DNA of 23,563 bases from a virus, in the IMG/VR virus record IMGVR_UViG_3300044645_000191, positions 1-23,563 of that record, one strand, 5' to 3'. Both the position numbers and the translations under genes were made by a program. The notes beneath the pieces were generated by a model. The model searched no databases, was not told the DNA's origin, and was given only the letters and a program-made list of their open reading frames with translations. Positions 1 to 7,717 of this stretch are shown one piece after another (positions within the stretch are counted from its first letter, which is position 1; every line of letters begins with the position of its first letter).

Positions 1-1019
1 CCCCAAGCAGTAATTCCACCTTGTGCGTTGAAAGTAACGCCAGCTGGCAAGATATATTGCTTTTCTGCATCCTTCTCAGAAAGCATCAAGTGATATTGTC
101 CAGTCTCAACGAATACGCCAGTAGCAGTTCCGTTTGCAGCTCTTACTTGAGCGATGATTCCGTGGATAACATCCCAGTTAGTAGCAGACTCAACACCACC
201 AGCCATTGAACCGCCAGTGAAAGTGGTAGACTTAGACAACAAACCAGCAAGCTGAGGAGATGTACCATTACCAGTAAACAATTGGTTTTCAATTACAGTC
301 TCAACACGCTTAACGCCATTGGATTGGATGTAAGAAGCCAAGTAAGCGGCATCCTCAAGCATTTCCATAGAAACCTTCATGTGAACACCGATTTTCTCAA
401 CCTTAGCTCTCTGCTCTTTGTATTGAACGTCGATTTGAGTTTTCTCAGTTCCTTCGCCAATCATTACTGGAGTTCCTTGTTGGTCGTATTCTTCAACCCA
501 TACTGCATACTGAGTACCGATTGCTCCAACGCTTGCGTTAGCAAGGTAAACCAACAAACGCTGACGGATAGGAGAAACAACACCTGTAAACTCAGAGATT
601 GTTACTTGTCCTGAAGACGCTTCGTTAGCAATAGTTGAAGCTAAAGTGATAGTTCCAACTGACTTCTCGTTAATTTCAAATACCAAAGGAGCCTTAAGAC
701 GAGCGTTAGGCTCATTCTTCAAACGCTCGATTTCAGCTTTAACTGGAGCGTAAGCCTTAATAAATGCAGTCTTGAAATCTTCTGCGGTTACTTCTTTCTC
801 AACTGCGCTTTTTTGCATAGCGATGTCAAGCTTGTCAAGTTGCTTTTGCATTTCTGCTGCATCTTCTTTACTTACTACATTGTCGAATGATTTCAACAAT
901 GCTTCAGCCTTTTCGAAAGCCTCGTTAGCTTTCACCTCTGCATTGCTTGCTTTAGCCTTTAGAGCCTCACCAGCTTCTGCAATGACTGCCTTTACGGCGT
1001 CTATTGTTAGATTTTCCAT
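1..1019 (-). CDS. HK97-type major capsid protein (3' end beyond window)
   Basis: This is the main subunit of the icosahedral head. The reading frame opens at ATG 1019 and stays open to the left edge, so about 339 residues are visible and the C-terminus is missing. The first ~90 residues are rich in Ala, Lys and Glu and predicted helical (starting MENLTIDAVKAV), like the delta/scaffold region that the prohead protease removes in HK97-family capsids. A shell-like part follows, with motifs such as SGQVTISEFTG, VWVEEYDQQGTP and KVEKIGVHMKVSMEML, typical of the phage_capsid family. Its start overlaps the end of the protease gene by 13 nt, so the two are probably co-translated. The family call rests on motifs plus position after portal and protease. 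Confidence 0.9.
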   Translation of the reverse strand, partial: MENLTIDAVKAVIAEAGEALKAKASNAEVKANEAFEKAEALLKSFDNVVSKEDAAEMQKQLDKLDIAMQKSAVEKEVTAEDFKTAFIKAYAPVKAEIERLKNEPNARLKAPLVFEINEKSVGTITLASTIANEASSGQVTISEFTGVVSPIRQRLLVYLANASVGAIGTQYAVWVEEYDQQGTPVMIGEGTEKTQIDVQYKEQRAKVEKIGVHMKVSMEMLEDAAYLASYIQSNGVKRVETVIENQLFTGNGTSPQLAGLLSKSTTFTGGSMAGGVESATNWDVIHGIIAQVRAANGTATGVFVETGQYHLMLSEKDAEKQYILPAGVTFNAQGGITAW

Positions 1020-2038
1020 GATTCAAATTGTTTTTTAAGTTCGTTAATTGTTATTATTTCGACCTCTTCGGCTTTCTTAATTTCTAAAGTAGGCTCTGCT
1101 GGCTTTAGAAACTCCAAAAGTGATTTGAGTTGATTTTCTAGTTTTTCAAGGGTTTCGTCTGTTGCGTCAGATGTCTTTACAAACTTCTCAAGTCTGTTAA
1201 GATATTCGAATGCATCAGACTCGCTTTTCAGGTCAATAAATGTGGTCTCAGGATTAGCTCCTAAGAATTGAACGGCAGAACCCTCATACATCATTACCTC
1301 TTTAATTAGGTTTGCTTTGGCCTCTTGGTCGAACTGCTCTTTAATAGTTCTAAACCCAAACGAATGCTGGTTAATTAGTTCGCTTTCAATCATCTTCTGA
1401 AAGTCTTGACCAGCAGCATGAGAGCCAATCTTTGCTTCGTAACGTAATCCTTTATTGTCTTCGTAAAGATTAGTGATTTTTGCGACAACTTTGTTTTTGT
1501 CGTGGTCAAGCAAATACTTAATTAGCTGCTTTCCTTGTGGTCCACGTTCCATGATTGTCTTGGTAAACGCACCAGCTTCGATAACGTCACCATCAAGGTC
1601 TTTATTGCCAAAAACGGCAAAGTAACCTGAAACAATACCTTGTTTCATGTCGCTATCTGTAAAGCCTTGGTTTAATCCTTTTTTTACGAAACCCATATCG
1701 CTATTATCTTTTATTTCACCTAATTCTCTTAATTTACTTCTGCTCCATCCTAAAGCAGCCTTACCTCCCCAAGCGTCATACATAAGCAATCCGCAACCTT
1801 CTGAATAAGACGTGGAGGCTTGTAAATCAACCTCGTGACGGCTTAAATACGAATACATTCGCTTAATGGTATCAACCGACAAAGGCTCGCCATTTGCAAG
1901 CTGGTTGGCTCTTTGTTTGCCTACTGGCGTACCACAAGGCCCCCAACCATTCTCCTCAACATATTTCAAAACCCTTCTAGCGTTATTTCTAACTGACTGA
2001 GGATAATCGGAATATGATTGCTCGGCTTTTTCTAGCAT
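1007..2038 (-). CDS. HK97-family prohead protease with extra N-terminal domain
   Basis: This serine protease (S78/U35 family) matures the capsid by cutting the capsid protein's N-terminal region and then itself. The protease domain spans about residues 130-270: GYFAVFGNKDLDGDVIEAGAF opens it, with a likely catalytic His179 in LLDHD and Ser226 in QHSFGF. At 343 residues it is longer than the ~200-residue core. Residues 8-105 form a separate domain (YPQSVRNNARR, CGTPVGKQRANQLANGE, MYDAWGGKAALGWSR) that I recall as recurrent in phage proteins but whose function I do not know. The C-terminal ~70 residues are charged and coiled-coil-like. The gene has its own promoter-like sequence at 2055-2086. 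The protease call is firm; the role of the N-terminal domain is open. Confidence 0.9.
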   Translation of the reverse strand: MLEKAEQSYSDYPQSVRNNARRVLKYVEENGWGPCGTPVGKQRANQLANGEPLSVDTIKRMYSYLSRHEVDLQASTSYSEGCGLLMYDAWGGKAALGWSRSKLRELGEIKDNSDMGFVKKGLNQGFTDSDMKQGIVSGYFAVFGNKDLDGDVIEAGAFTKTIMERGPQGKQLIKYLLDHDKNKVVAKITNLYEDNKGLRYEAKIGSHAAGQDFQKMIESELINQHSFGFRTIKEQFDQEAKANLIKEVMMYEGSAVQFLGANPETTFIDLKSESDAFEYLNRLEKFVKTSDATDETLEKLENQLKSLLEFLKPAEPTLEIKKAEEVEIITINELKKQFESWKI

Positions 2039-2054
2039 TGCTTATTCGTTTACC

Positions 2055-2086
2055 CAAATATACAAAGAAAAAAAATTAGGAAACAA
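2055..2086 (-). promoter_or_regulatory. Bacteroidota-type promoter for protease and capsid genes
   Basis: On the minus strand, TTG (2086-2084) lies 21 nt before TATATTTG (2062-2055), which fits the -33 TTG / -7 TAnnTTTG pattern of Bacteroidota. The ATG of the protease gene follows exactly 16 nt after TATATTTG. The same 16-nt layout, with related intervening sequence (GTAAACGAATAAGCA-like), occurs at the portal and XRE genes. Confidence 0.6.
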
Positions 2087-2093
2087 AAGGCGA

Positions 2094-2864
2094 TTAAATC
2101 ACAAATGCATTAGGAAAGTTTCGGCGTGCATAAGACTCTGAAACATAAACAACAACGCAACTGCAATTTACTGTTTGAGCGGCTCCTCCGTTAATATCTC
2201 CTGGTTTGTCCATTTGTACAATGGTAAAATTAGGATTGGTAAATTGAAAAAATAAGTCTGCTCTAATTGGTTTGTCTTGCGCTTGTATGTGCTGGATTCT
2301 TGGCTCTTTAGCTCCGCCGTGAATCCATATTTTCCAAAGTTGAGTTCCAGTTTGTCTTGCCCAATCTTCAGCAGATTTCTTTTTACCTTCATTGTAGGCT
2401 CGTGTTGATTCTGTCCTTGCTATTGCTCTTGCACGTTTTATGTCAGGGATAAACTCTAATAAAAGCCTTTCAATCTGAAAAGGGTTTAATCCATCCTCGA
2501 TACCTTGAGCAATAATTTCATTTACCTTTTTTTGAGTTGTGTTGGTTACATCTAAAATAAGTTGACCAAGGTTTTGTAAAACCCAATCCTTAATCCATTC
2601 CTTCCAAGTGTTTAAAAAGAAATTATCGGGAATAAAAGCCTTCTCTCTGTTGTCTTGTCTTATGCGATTAAACTCTTTGCGTGCTGAATCAACAAAGACA
2701 TTTTGGTAAAACTGGATGTAAGCGTTTTGCATAGGCAACAATGGAACAACTGGTTTTGCCTGTTCCTTCAATGCCTCTGTAAATATTTTTACTCCAAGGC
2801 GTTCGTATCTCTTTAAGTCTGCTTGCGCTGACCTTTTAACCTTAGAATAATTTATTTTTCTCAT
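2094..2864 (-). CDS. Mu F-like / SPP1 gp7-like head morphogenesis protein
   Basis: This is a minor head protein that in relatives binds the portal and is packaged in low copy number during head assembly. At 256 residues it has the family signature in its C-terminal half: ARTESTRAYNEGKK, then WKIWIHGGAKEPRIQHIQ, then PGDINGG and a closing NCSCVVVYV Cys pair. The N-terminal half is mostly predicted helix. It starts 3 nt after the portal stop codon, the usual portal/minor-head gene order, so it should be translated from the same message. Mu F-like proteins normally have R.H..LDG where this protein reads IQHIQAQDKP, a modest deviation. Confidence 0.87.
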   Translation of the reverse strand: MRKINYSKVKRSAQADLKRYERLGVKIFTEALKEQAKPVVPLLPMQNAYIQFYQNVFVDSARKEFNRIRQDNREKAFIPDNFFLNTWKEWIKDWVLQNLGQLILDVTNTTQKKVNEIIAQGIEDGLNPFQIERLLLEFIPDIKRARAIARTESTRAYNEGKKKSAEDWARQTGTQLWKIWIHGGAKEPRIQHIQAQDKPIRADLFFQFTNPNFTIVQMDKPGDINGGAAQTVNCSCVVVYVSESYARRNFPNAFVI

Positions 2865-2867
2865 TGC

Positions 2868-4250
2868 TTAGGCTTGGAAATCTACAAAGTCAGTTGCTGC
2901 ACCTCCTAAAGCCTCCTCGCTTGGAATTACGTTGCTTGGAATCCAATGTACATCCATTGCTGGGTCTTCGCTTGCGTGCCAGTTTAGTAGGCTTCTAACC
3001 TCGTTACCAGTAAAGTAAGGTGACTTGCCATAAGTGTCAAGAATTACCTTTACATCGGGTTGCAACTCGCTAAAGCTAGAAATATCAAAGTCGATAACGT
3101 AATCCATGCCATAAGACTTTCCAATCCATTGAGTAAACTTCTCCTCAATCATTTGCAGTTGCGGCATAATTACATCGGTAACCAAAGCCTTTTGAGCGCC
3201 TTCTAAGTTGGCATAAGTAGCGTTAGACGTAAATAATACTGGATTAACTCCCCAAAGACCGCAAAGGGTCTGCAAGTCCATGTTTTGAGAGTTAATGATA
3301 TCCATTGCAACTGGGGACAATCCGATTGCATCGTAACGCAAAGGAATGGAAGAGGCAACGATTTTATTAATGTTTTTATTGCCATTAATACGTTCGTCAA
3401 TTCTTTCATCCATTTTTGCCCTTTGGTCAGGCGATGGCCAAAACTCAGGGTTTGTAATGTTAGGCGAAATAATACCTTTGGCGCCTCCGTTTTGGAAAGT
3501 CTTTTGCTTTGCCTCGGTCGCTTCGTTATTTGCTTGCAAGGTCTTTAAACCAGCCAATAGGGGAGGCATACCTCTAAGTTGTGCGCCGTTCAAATCCCAA
3601 GTAAGGTTTGTGGTTTTGATGTGCAATACTTGGTCTGCTGGTATCTCAATGTTTTGGTCTCCAATAATCAATTTGTAGCCTCTCACAGGCTCAAACAAAT
3701 TACCAGCTACAATTTCCACATAGTTTGACGGCATTACGTACATCTCCTTAATCTTGCCCTTATTTGGTCCTTCAGCTGGAGAAAAGCCATAAACAAATAT
3801 TTCACCGCTAGTATTGTACCACGTTAGCATGGCATCTAAAAACTCCACCCAAGTTTGCATCGGGTTAGGGTTTTTAATTAGCTGGCTTACTGGGTCAGAG
3901 TAATTAACATCTTGCAGCTCTTTTTTTCTAAACGCTATGCTTTGCAATCTGTTTAACTCTTTAGAGTTGTATTTCCCTCCTCTGTATTTCTTTGCTGCTT
4001 CAGTTTCTTTATAAACGTAAGTAGGGCATTGTTTGCCCTTCTCTGCTATTTTCCGAATAATTGAATAAACTAAAGCGTTTCCCTTGTAACCTTGGTCAAT
4101 AAAAGTTTGCTGGTTTGAGTCATACCAAACAACAAGAGTCGAAGCCGTAAATTGGCCGTATAGGATTTGATTGAGCAGATTTACATCGGGATAAGTCTTG
4201 GTTGGCATGACTTGTGGCGTGATGTAATTCTGAAGAGCCTTTAATAGCAT
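2868..4250 (-). CDS. Phage portal protein, HK97 family
   Basis: This protein forms the dodecameric ring at one head vertex through which DNA enters and leaves and to which the tail joins. Its 460 residues are near the usual family length. Characteristic stretches include GNALVYSIIRKIAEKGKQ near the N-terminus, NPNPMQTWVEFLDAM, TSGEIFVYG, DQVLHIKT, RGMPPLLAGLKTLQ and GLWGVNPVLF, followed by YANLEGAQKALVTD and the C-terminal helix region. The gene follows large terminase and a small membrane-protein gene and precedes the minor head protein, the standard order. Its leader matches that of the protease gene at 22 of 27 positions from the -7 element to ATG. Confidence 0.92.
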   Translation of the reverse strand: MLLKALQNYITPQVMPTKTYPDVNLLNQILYGQFTASTLVVWYDSNQQTFIDQGYKGNALVYSIIRKIAEKGKQCPTYVYKETEAAKKYRGGKYNSKELNRLQSIAFRKKELQDVNYSDPVSQLIKNPNPMQTWVEFLDAMLTWYNTSGEIFVYGFSPAEGPNKGKIKEMYVMPSNYVEIVAGNLFEPVRGYKLIIGDQNIEIPADQVLHIKTTNLTWDLNGAQLRGMPPLLAGLKTLQANNEATEAKQKTFQNGGAKGIISPNITNPEFWPSPDQRAKMDERIDERINGNKNINKIVASSIPLRYDAIGLSPVAMDIINSQNMDLQTLCGLWGVNPVLFTSNATYANLEGAQKALVTDVIMPQLQMIEEKFTQWIGKSYGMDYVIDFDISSFSELQPDVKVILDTYGKSPYFTGNEVRSLLNWHASEDPAMDVHWIPSNVIPSEEALGGAATDFVDFQA

Positions 4251-4266
4251 AGCATATTCGTTTTAA

Positions 4267-4274
4267 CAAATATA
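4267..4274 (-). promoter_or_regulatory. Promoter -7 element upstream of portal
   Basis: TATATTTG on the minus strand (4274-4267) is followed after 16 nt by the portal ATG. The stretch from this box to ATG is 22/27 identical to that upstream of the protease gene. No TTG occurs at the expected -33 distance; that zone is inside the small membrane-protein gene and is A+T-rich. I infer a weaker or context-dependent promoter. Confidence 0.4.
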
Positions 4275-4275
4275 C

Positions 4276-4440
4276 CTATTTATTTTTTTCTAAAAATGTA
4301 GTTCCATAAAACCAAATTACAAGCATGGAAGCTCTTGCTACCCAATGCCATGTAAGCGGATTAAAATCTAAAGTTATAAATGCAATCAGCACGTATGTGA
4401 TAAACATTAGAATAATCGCTGCAATTGTTTCTTTGCTCAT
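4276..4440 (-). CDS. Small two-helix membrane protein (54 aa)
   Basis: The protein has two hydrophobic segments, about residues 6-24 (IAAIILMFITYVLIAFITL) and 32-50 (HWVARASMLVIWFYGTTFL), ending in the charged tail EKNK. The start at 4440 is chosen because its ATG overlaps the TGA of the large terminase (ATGA), the coupling used at many junctions here; a frame extension to 4488 would run 49 nt into terminase. It sits between terminase and portal, where phages often carry an unrelated small gene. Function is unknown, and nothing marks it as a holin beyond its topology. Confidence 0.65.
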   Translation of the reverse strand: MSKETIAAIILMFITYVLIAFITLDFNPLTWHWVARASMLVIWFYGTTFLEKNK

Positions 4441-5654
4441 ATTGAAAAGGTAAATTTTGAACCCAAAAGTAATTCGGTAAATCCCCAAACAAGCGCATCT
4501 ACTCGGTCAGGCGACTTGCCTTTATCAGGGTCAAATGTAATCATTTGATTTTCAAGGATTGGAAATTGGCCAATGTGATAAATTTTATTTTGCTCATAAA
4601 GTGAATAGATAGGCTCGGCTCTGACGTATTTACCCTTAATTGCATTTACTAACTTTATCCTTGCGGTCGTGTTTTGCGACCTCAAAACGCTTTCAACCAT
4701 ATCTCCTCCCATGTTTTTCTCGGCAACTATGCAATCGGCGTTCCAGCGTTCAAATGCTTTAACGGCAACGGCTGCCCATTGGCTAGGGGAGTATTTACCG
4801 CTTAGGTCTTCCAATACATATCCATTTCCATTTGAATCTTTAGCACAAACAATTATACCAGTCTCATCTGAATCTAAATTGGCGGATGCTGCTGGGTCAA
4901 CCGATATCACAATGCGTTCTAATTGTGGCGAATTCGCCATTCTAAGACGTTCAATTATTTGCCTATTCCACAACATTCCCTCAGCATCTTCTAGCCAATG
5001 GCCAAGGAATAAATGGTTGTATCTGTGTAGGTTTTCTTGCTTAACTCTATTGGCTTGGTCAATAAATGACTGGCTTAAATTTTGTAAATTGTCTAAATAG
5101 GTAGTGTGAATATAGGTGCAGTTTTCAGATGGATTTTTTACAAATCGACCGTGAATCCAATGTGATTTAAAACTAGGATTCATTACCAAAATTATTCTAT
5201 TTGGTTTGTTTTTAGCTCTTATTGAAAGGTCTATTCGGTCAAATGTTTCTTCATCTTGTTGTTCTTCTGCTTCATCTAATACCCAAGTCGTAACGCCAGC
5301 AATTGACTTTAGATTAGCCGTTGCGGTGCCTTGGCTGGTCTTTATGCCTCGAAATAAAATCTTTGAGCCTGTCGCCTTGTTAATGATTTCGGACTGCGTT
5401 ATTTCAAAGTCATCCGATTTATTCATCAACTCAATCTTGTCGATGAACTCAGGTATAATCGAAATAAATGCAGAAGTTAGAGTCCAACGAGTAAAAAGGA
5501 TTACGTGTCCCTCTTCGTAAGTTAGGTTTAAAAGAAATAACGAAAGTGTCCACGACTTACCGCTACCTCGACCACCAGTAATTAGGAAGTAACGGCTTTG
5601 AGGATGCTCTATAAAAAGAGGTTTGTATTTATCTATTATTCGGATTTTATCCAC
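4437..5654 (-). CDS. terL: Terminase large subunit
   Basis: This is the ATP-driven motor and nuclease that cuts concatemeric DNA and pumps it through the portal. At 405 residues it is a compact but complete family member. Walker A is GGRGSGKS (residues 27-34) and Walker B is VLDEAEE (125-131), with the catalytic Glu following the Asp. The C-terminal RNase H-like nuclease is marked by SVDPAAS (Asp253), CIVAEKN (Glu312) and SPDRVDALVWG (Asp383/Asp386). It overlaps the small-subunit gene by 19 nt upstream and the small membrane-protein gene by 4 nt downstream. The full set of ATPase and nuclease residues suggests it is functional. Confidence 0.95.
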   Translation of the reverse strand: MDKIRIIDKYKPLFIEHPQSRYFLITGGRGSGKSWTLSLFLLNLTYEEGHVILFTRWTLTSAFISIIPEFIDKIELMNKSDDFEITQSEIINKATGSKILFRGIKTSQGTATANLKSIAGVTTWVLDEAEEQQDEETFDRIDLSIRAKNKPNRIILVMNPSFKSHWIHGRFVKNPSENCTYIHTTYLDNLQNLSQSFIDQANRVKQENLHRYNHLFLGHWLEDAEGMLWNRQIIERLRMANSPQLERIVISVDPAASANLDSDETGIIVCAKDSNGNGYVLEDLSGKYSPSQWAAVAVKAFERWNADCIVAEKNMGGDMVESVLRSQNTTARIKLVNAIKGKYVRAEPIYSLYEQNKIYHIGQFPILENQMITFDPDKGKSPDRVDALVWGFTELLLGSKFTFSI

Positions 5655-5986
5655 TCGATTGGAGGCGTGATTTTGTCGCCTTTAGTTGTATGGTCGTGGT
5701 CAAACTTATCCCTTTGCCCTAGCCTTTGTTTTCCTAGCCAAATAAGCATACCTCGGTCTTTATCCTTTAAAGCTGCCTCGTATTGCTTGGCAAGTAGCAA
5801 CGCATCTCCCTTGCTCCTATTTTGCCGTAAAAACTCGGTAAAACCCATTGCGAGGTCATCTTTGCAGCGGTTGTAAAATGTCTCCTCGTCTATGCCTAAA
5901 TAAGCAGCACATTGGACGCCTGTACATCCAGCTTGTACAAGTCGTCCCATTTCTATCCAGTCGATTGGTGATTTTGGTCGTGCCAT
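5636..5986 (-). CDS. terS: Terminase small subunit
   Basis: This DNA-recognition subunit of the packaging machine binds the phage pac or cos site and delivers DNA to the large subunit. Its 116 residues open with a helix-turn-helix-like stretch (MGRLVQAGCTGVQCAAYLGIDEETFYNRC, about residues 13-41). A helical oligomerisation region follows (LLLAKQYEAALKDKDRGMLIWLGKQRLGQRDK), a form familiar from small terminases of Bacteroidota phages. The start is one nucleotide after the stop of the ParB-methyltransferase gene, and the 3' end overlaps the large terminase gene by 19 nt. The small subunit's binding site usually lies in or near its own gene, so a pac/cos site may be close by, but I cannot see one directly. 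Confidence 0.83.
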   Translation of the reverse strand: MARPKSPIDWIEMGRLVQAGCTGVQCAAYLGIDEETFYNRCKDDLAMGFTEFLRQNRSKGDALLLAKQYEAALKDKDRGMLIWLGKQRLGQRDKFDHDHTTKGDKITPPIEWIKSE

Positions 5987-5987
5987 A

Positions 5988-7130
5988 TTACAAAGTTACT
6001 CCGTTTTTTTTAATGACTAAAGCTGGGTCTAATTTACGCATCCTGTCGACAATGACTTGGCAATACTTTGGGTCTAATTCAATACCGTAGCACTTGCGCT
6101 TTAGTTGGTGGCTTGCTACCATTGTAGACCCTGAACCTAAAAACCCGTCAAATATTAATTCGCCTCTAATATGGTCATCTATAATTTCAGATAACATGTT
6201 AATTGGTTTTTGAGTTGGATGAACTCTTTTATCTTTTTCACCTTCTCTAATCATTCCATTCCACAATTGGTCATAAATTCTAATAGGTGTGTGAAAACTA
6301 CACCAAGCCATTTCACCATCTGCAAAAGTATTTCTAATGTCTGTTCCAGCTCTTTTATTCCATATTAACCACCCATCGCTAAATGGTAAAAAATCTGTAA
6401 AATAATTACCTCCCCAAATAATAAATTTATCAAAACCTAAAGAAATACAAGTTTGATAAAATTCATTAGCCGTTTCTGTAGTATCATCAGCTATTACTTC
6501 AGAGTACTTTCCTTTTTTTGCAACGCCAAAATTTGCTCCAACCATTTCAGATTTTACAACTTTTATGCCATAAGGAGGGTCAGTAAATACCATATCTGCC
6601 TTCTCTCCATTCATCAACTTTGCAACTGTATCAGAACAAGTGCTATCCCCACAAAGCAAACGGTGGTCTCCAATCTCAAATAAATCGCCAAGTACAATAT
6701 CTGTCTCAACTTGGTCTGGCATTTCATAATCATCCTCCTCCGCACTTAACTCTTCTTTAACTTCAAAGTCAGGAATATCCAATCCCCAGTCTTCTAAATT
6801 ATCCGCATCCCATTCGTTTGCCAACTGCTCCCAGTCCCATTCACCAAATCCCACGTTGTCTTTAATTATAAATTGCTTCTGCTCGTCTTCTGTTAAGTCT
6901 TCTGCAAAAATGATTGTAACCTCTTTTAATCCTGCTTCTTTGCAAGCCTTTAGCCTCATATTACCCCCAAGCACAATCATATCTGAGTTAACTACTATTG
7001 GCCTAATTTCGAGCATCTTTGGGAACTCCTTAATTGATTTAACAAGCTTGTTAAACTTATCATCCTTAATTAACCTTGGGTTATTAGGATTCATTTTTAC
7101 TTCAGAAATTTTTACTTTTTGTATATTCAT
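5988..7130 (-). CDS. ParB-domain / DNA methyltransferase fusion
   Basis: This is a predicted DNA amino-methyltransferase (N6-adenine or N4-cytosine) with an N-terminal ParB-like domain. The ParB part covers about residues 1-120 and includes GGNMRLKACKEAG (55-67), matching the ParB nuclease/CTPase fold's conserved box. Methyltransferase motif IV is DPPYG (184-188), followed by HPTQKP (304-309) and the AdoMet-binding FDGFLGSGST (327-336) with ELD (351-353). Motif IV before motif I is the beta-class order. It is the first gene after the terminator at 7150-7182 and abuts the small terminase gene, so it appears to be expressed with packaging functions. It may mark phage DNA against host restriction; the target sequence cannot be read from the protein. 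Confidence 0.9.
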   Translation of the reverse strand: MNIQKVKISEVKMNPNNPRLIKDDKFNKLVKSIKEFPKMLEIRPIVVNSDMIVLGGNMRLKACKEAGLKEVTIIFAEDLTEDEQKQFIIKDNVGFGEWDWEQLANEWDADNLEDWGLDIPDFEVKEELSAEEDDYEMPDQVETDIVLGDLFEIGDHRLLCGDSTCSDTVAKLMNGEKADMVFTDPPYGIKVVKSEMVGANFGVAKKGKYSEVIADDTTETANEFYQTCISLGFDKFIIWGGNYFTDFLPFSDGWLIWNKRAGTDIRNTFADGEMAWCSFHTPIRIYDQLWNGMIREGEKDKRVHPTQKPINMLSEIIDDHIRGELIFDGFLGSGSTMVASHQLKRKCYGIELDPKYCQVIVDRMRKLDPALVIKKNGVTL

Positions 7131-7149
7131 ATTGCTTTAATTTAATTTT

Positions 7150-7182
7150 AAAAAAAAGCTTGAGCAAAACCCAAGCCTTTTT
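7150..7182 (-). terminator. Rho-independent terminator, probably bidirectional
   Basis: On the minus strand GCTTGGG, a TTTTG loop and CTCAAGC form a 7-bp stem with one G-U pair (7176-7158), followed by eight T (7157-7150). On the plus strand the same stem is followed by CTTTTT. It lies after the 83-residue gene and 20 nt before the methyltransferase ATG, so it divides the early block from the packaging/head block. Confidence 0.8.
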
Positions 7183-7205
7183 CGATTAACAAAAACCCAA
7201 AATAA

Positions 7206-7457
7206 CTACATTAGTATTATTGTCTGACCAGTCGGCTCGCCACTAAAATTGCAAAGCTTTCCGTTCCATTCAAATCTTACTTCTTTCTCTCTTCCTTGGT
7301 AAGATGCTGCTAGCGTTCTAATCTGTCTTTGTACTATATCCATACTTTCAAACTTTCCTTTTCCTTTGTTTGACCAAGGGGACCATTGTCCGTCTCTTAA
7401 TCTATAACGAATTTCCAGCGAATAGTCAGGCTTTGAAATCGGGTAACCTTTAGGCAT
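7206..7457 (-). CDS. Hypothetical protein (83 aa) after the XRE regulator
   Basis: I do not recognise a family. The protein is basic and rich in aromatic and Trp residues (SLEIRYRLRDGQWSPWSNKGKG), with alternating polar and hydrophobic residues that suggest beta strands and no membrane segment. Its start overlaps the end of the XRE-type gene by 8 nt, so the two should be co-expressed from the promoter at 7670-7697. A small protein paired with an XRE regulator could be a toxin-antitoxin or regulator-cofactor pair, but no toxin motif is visible and I do not assign one. The terminator at 7150-7182 lies about 30 nt beyond its stop. Confidence 0.6.
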   Translation of the reverse strand: MPKGYPISKPDYSLEIRYRLRDGQWSPWSNKGKGKFESMDIVQRQIRTLAASYQGREKEVRFEWNGKLCNFSGEPTGQTIILM

Positions 7458-7653
7458 CTTTTCGCTTTATTACTACCTCCAAACCAATCTCTTCACAAAT
7501 CTTTCGCAAGTTTAAAAGACTTATTGACTCCAAGCCATTTTCGACGTGGTTAATTGGTGCATGACTCAATCCAATTTTCTTGCACAAATCCAGCTGGTTG
7601 TAGCCAGCTTGCTTCCTTGCTTTCTTAATTAGTAACCCTTCGTAAATGCTCAT
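7450..7653 (-). CDS. XRE/Cro-type HTH regulator (67 aa)
   Basis: This small DNA-binding protein consists of little more than a Cro/C1-type helix-turn-helix. The motif runs from about residue 7 to 60: LLIKKARKQAGYNQLDLCKKIGL, then SHAPINHVENGLESISLLNLRKICEEIGLEV, with the usual recognition helix and the ISLLNLRKICEEIGLEV closing helices. It has no dimerisation or peptidase domain, so it is Cro-sized rather than CI-sized. The promoter at 7670-7697 leaves a leader of only about 10 nt, and the gene overlaps the 83-residue gene by 8 nt. A lysogeny regulator, a transcriptional switch and an antitoxin are all possible. No integrase is seen here, so a temperate lifestyle cannot be inferred. Confidence 0.82.
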   Translation of the reverse strand: MSIYEGLLIKKARKQAGYNQLDLCKKIGLSHAPINHVENGLESISLLNLRKICEEIGLEVVIKRKDA

Positions 7654-7669
7654 TTGCTTAATCTTTACG

Positions 7670-7697
7670 CAAATATAAGATTGCGATTTGATTCCAA
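7670..7697 (-). promoter_or_regulatory. Bacteroidota-type promoter for the XRE gene
   Basis: TTG (7697-7695), 17 nt, then TATATTTG (7677-7670) on the minus strand; the ATG follows exactly 16 nt later at 7653. The segment after the -7 box reads GTAAAGATTAAGCAA, close to the protease leader. This is the best-spaced of the gene promoters, and it lies in the 64-nt gap after the PAPS-reductase-like gene. Confidence 0.65.
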
Positions 7698-7717
7698 GTT
7701 AAAACCAACATTTTTGT

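Noticed and set aside
772-1038. Plus-strand frame over the start of the capsid gene (88 aa)
   Set aside because: It is Ser/Ala-rich antisense of the helical, Ala/Lys/Glu-rich capsid N-terminus, with no leader and no neighbours on that strand.
2168-2392. Minus-strand frame of 74 aa inside the head morphogenesis gene
   Set aside because: It lies entirely within the Mu F-like gene in another frame and lacks any leader or recognisable sequence.
3285-3678. Two plus-strand frames inside the portal gene
   Set aside because: They are antisense to well-conserved portal coding sequence and show no family features.
4669-5520. Plus-strand frames of 143 and 104 aa inside the terminase gene
   Set aside because: Ser- and Cys-rich translations typical of antisense; the minus-strand terminase has all catalytic motifs.
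7450-7653. Lysogeny repressor with integrase nearby, implying a temperate phage
   Set aside because: The XRE protein is Cro-sized with no dimerisation domain, and no integrase or attachment site is visible in the window.
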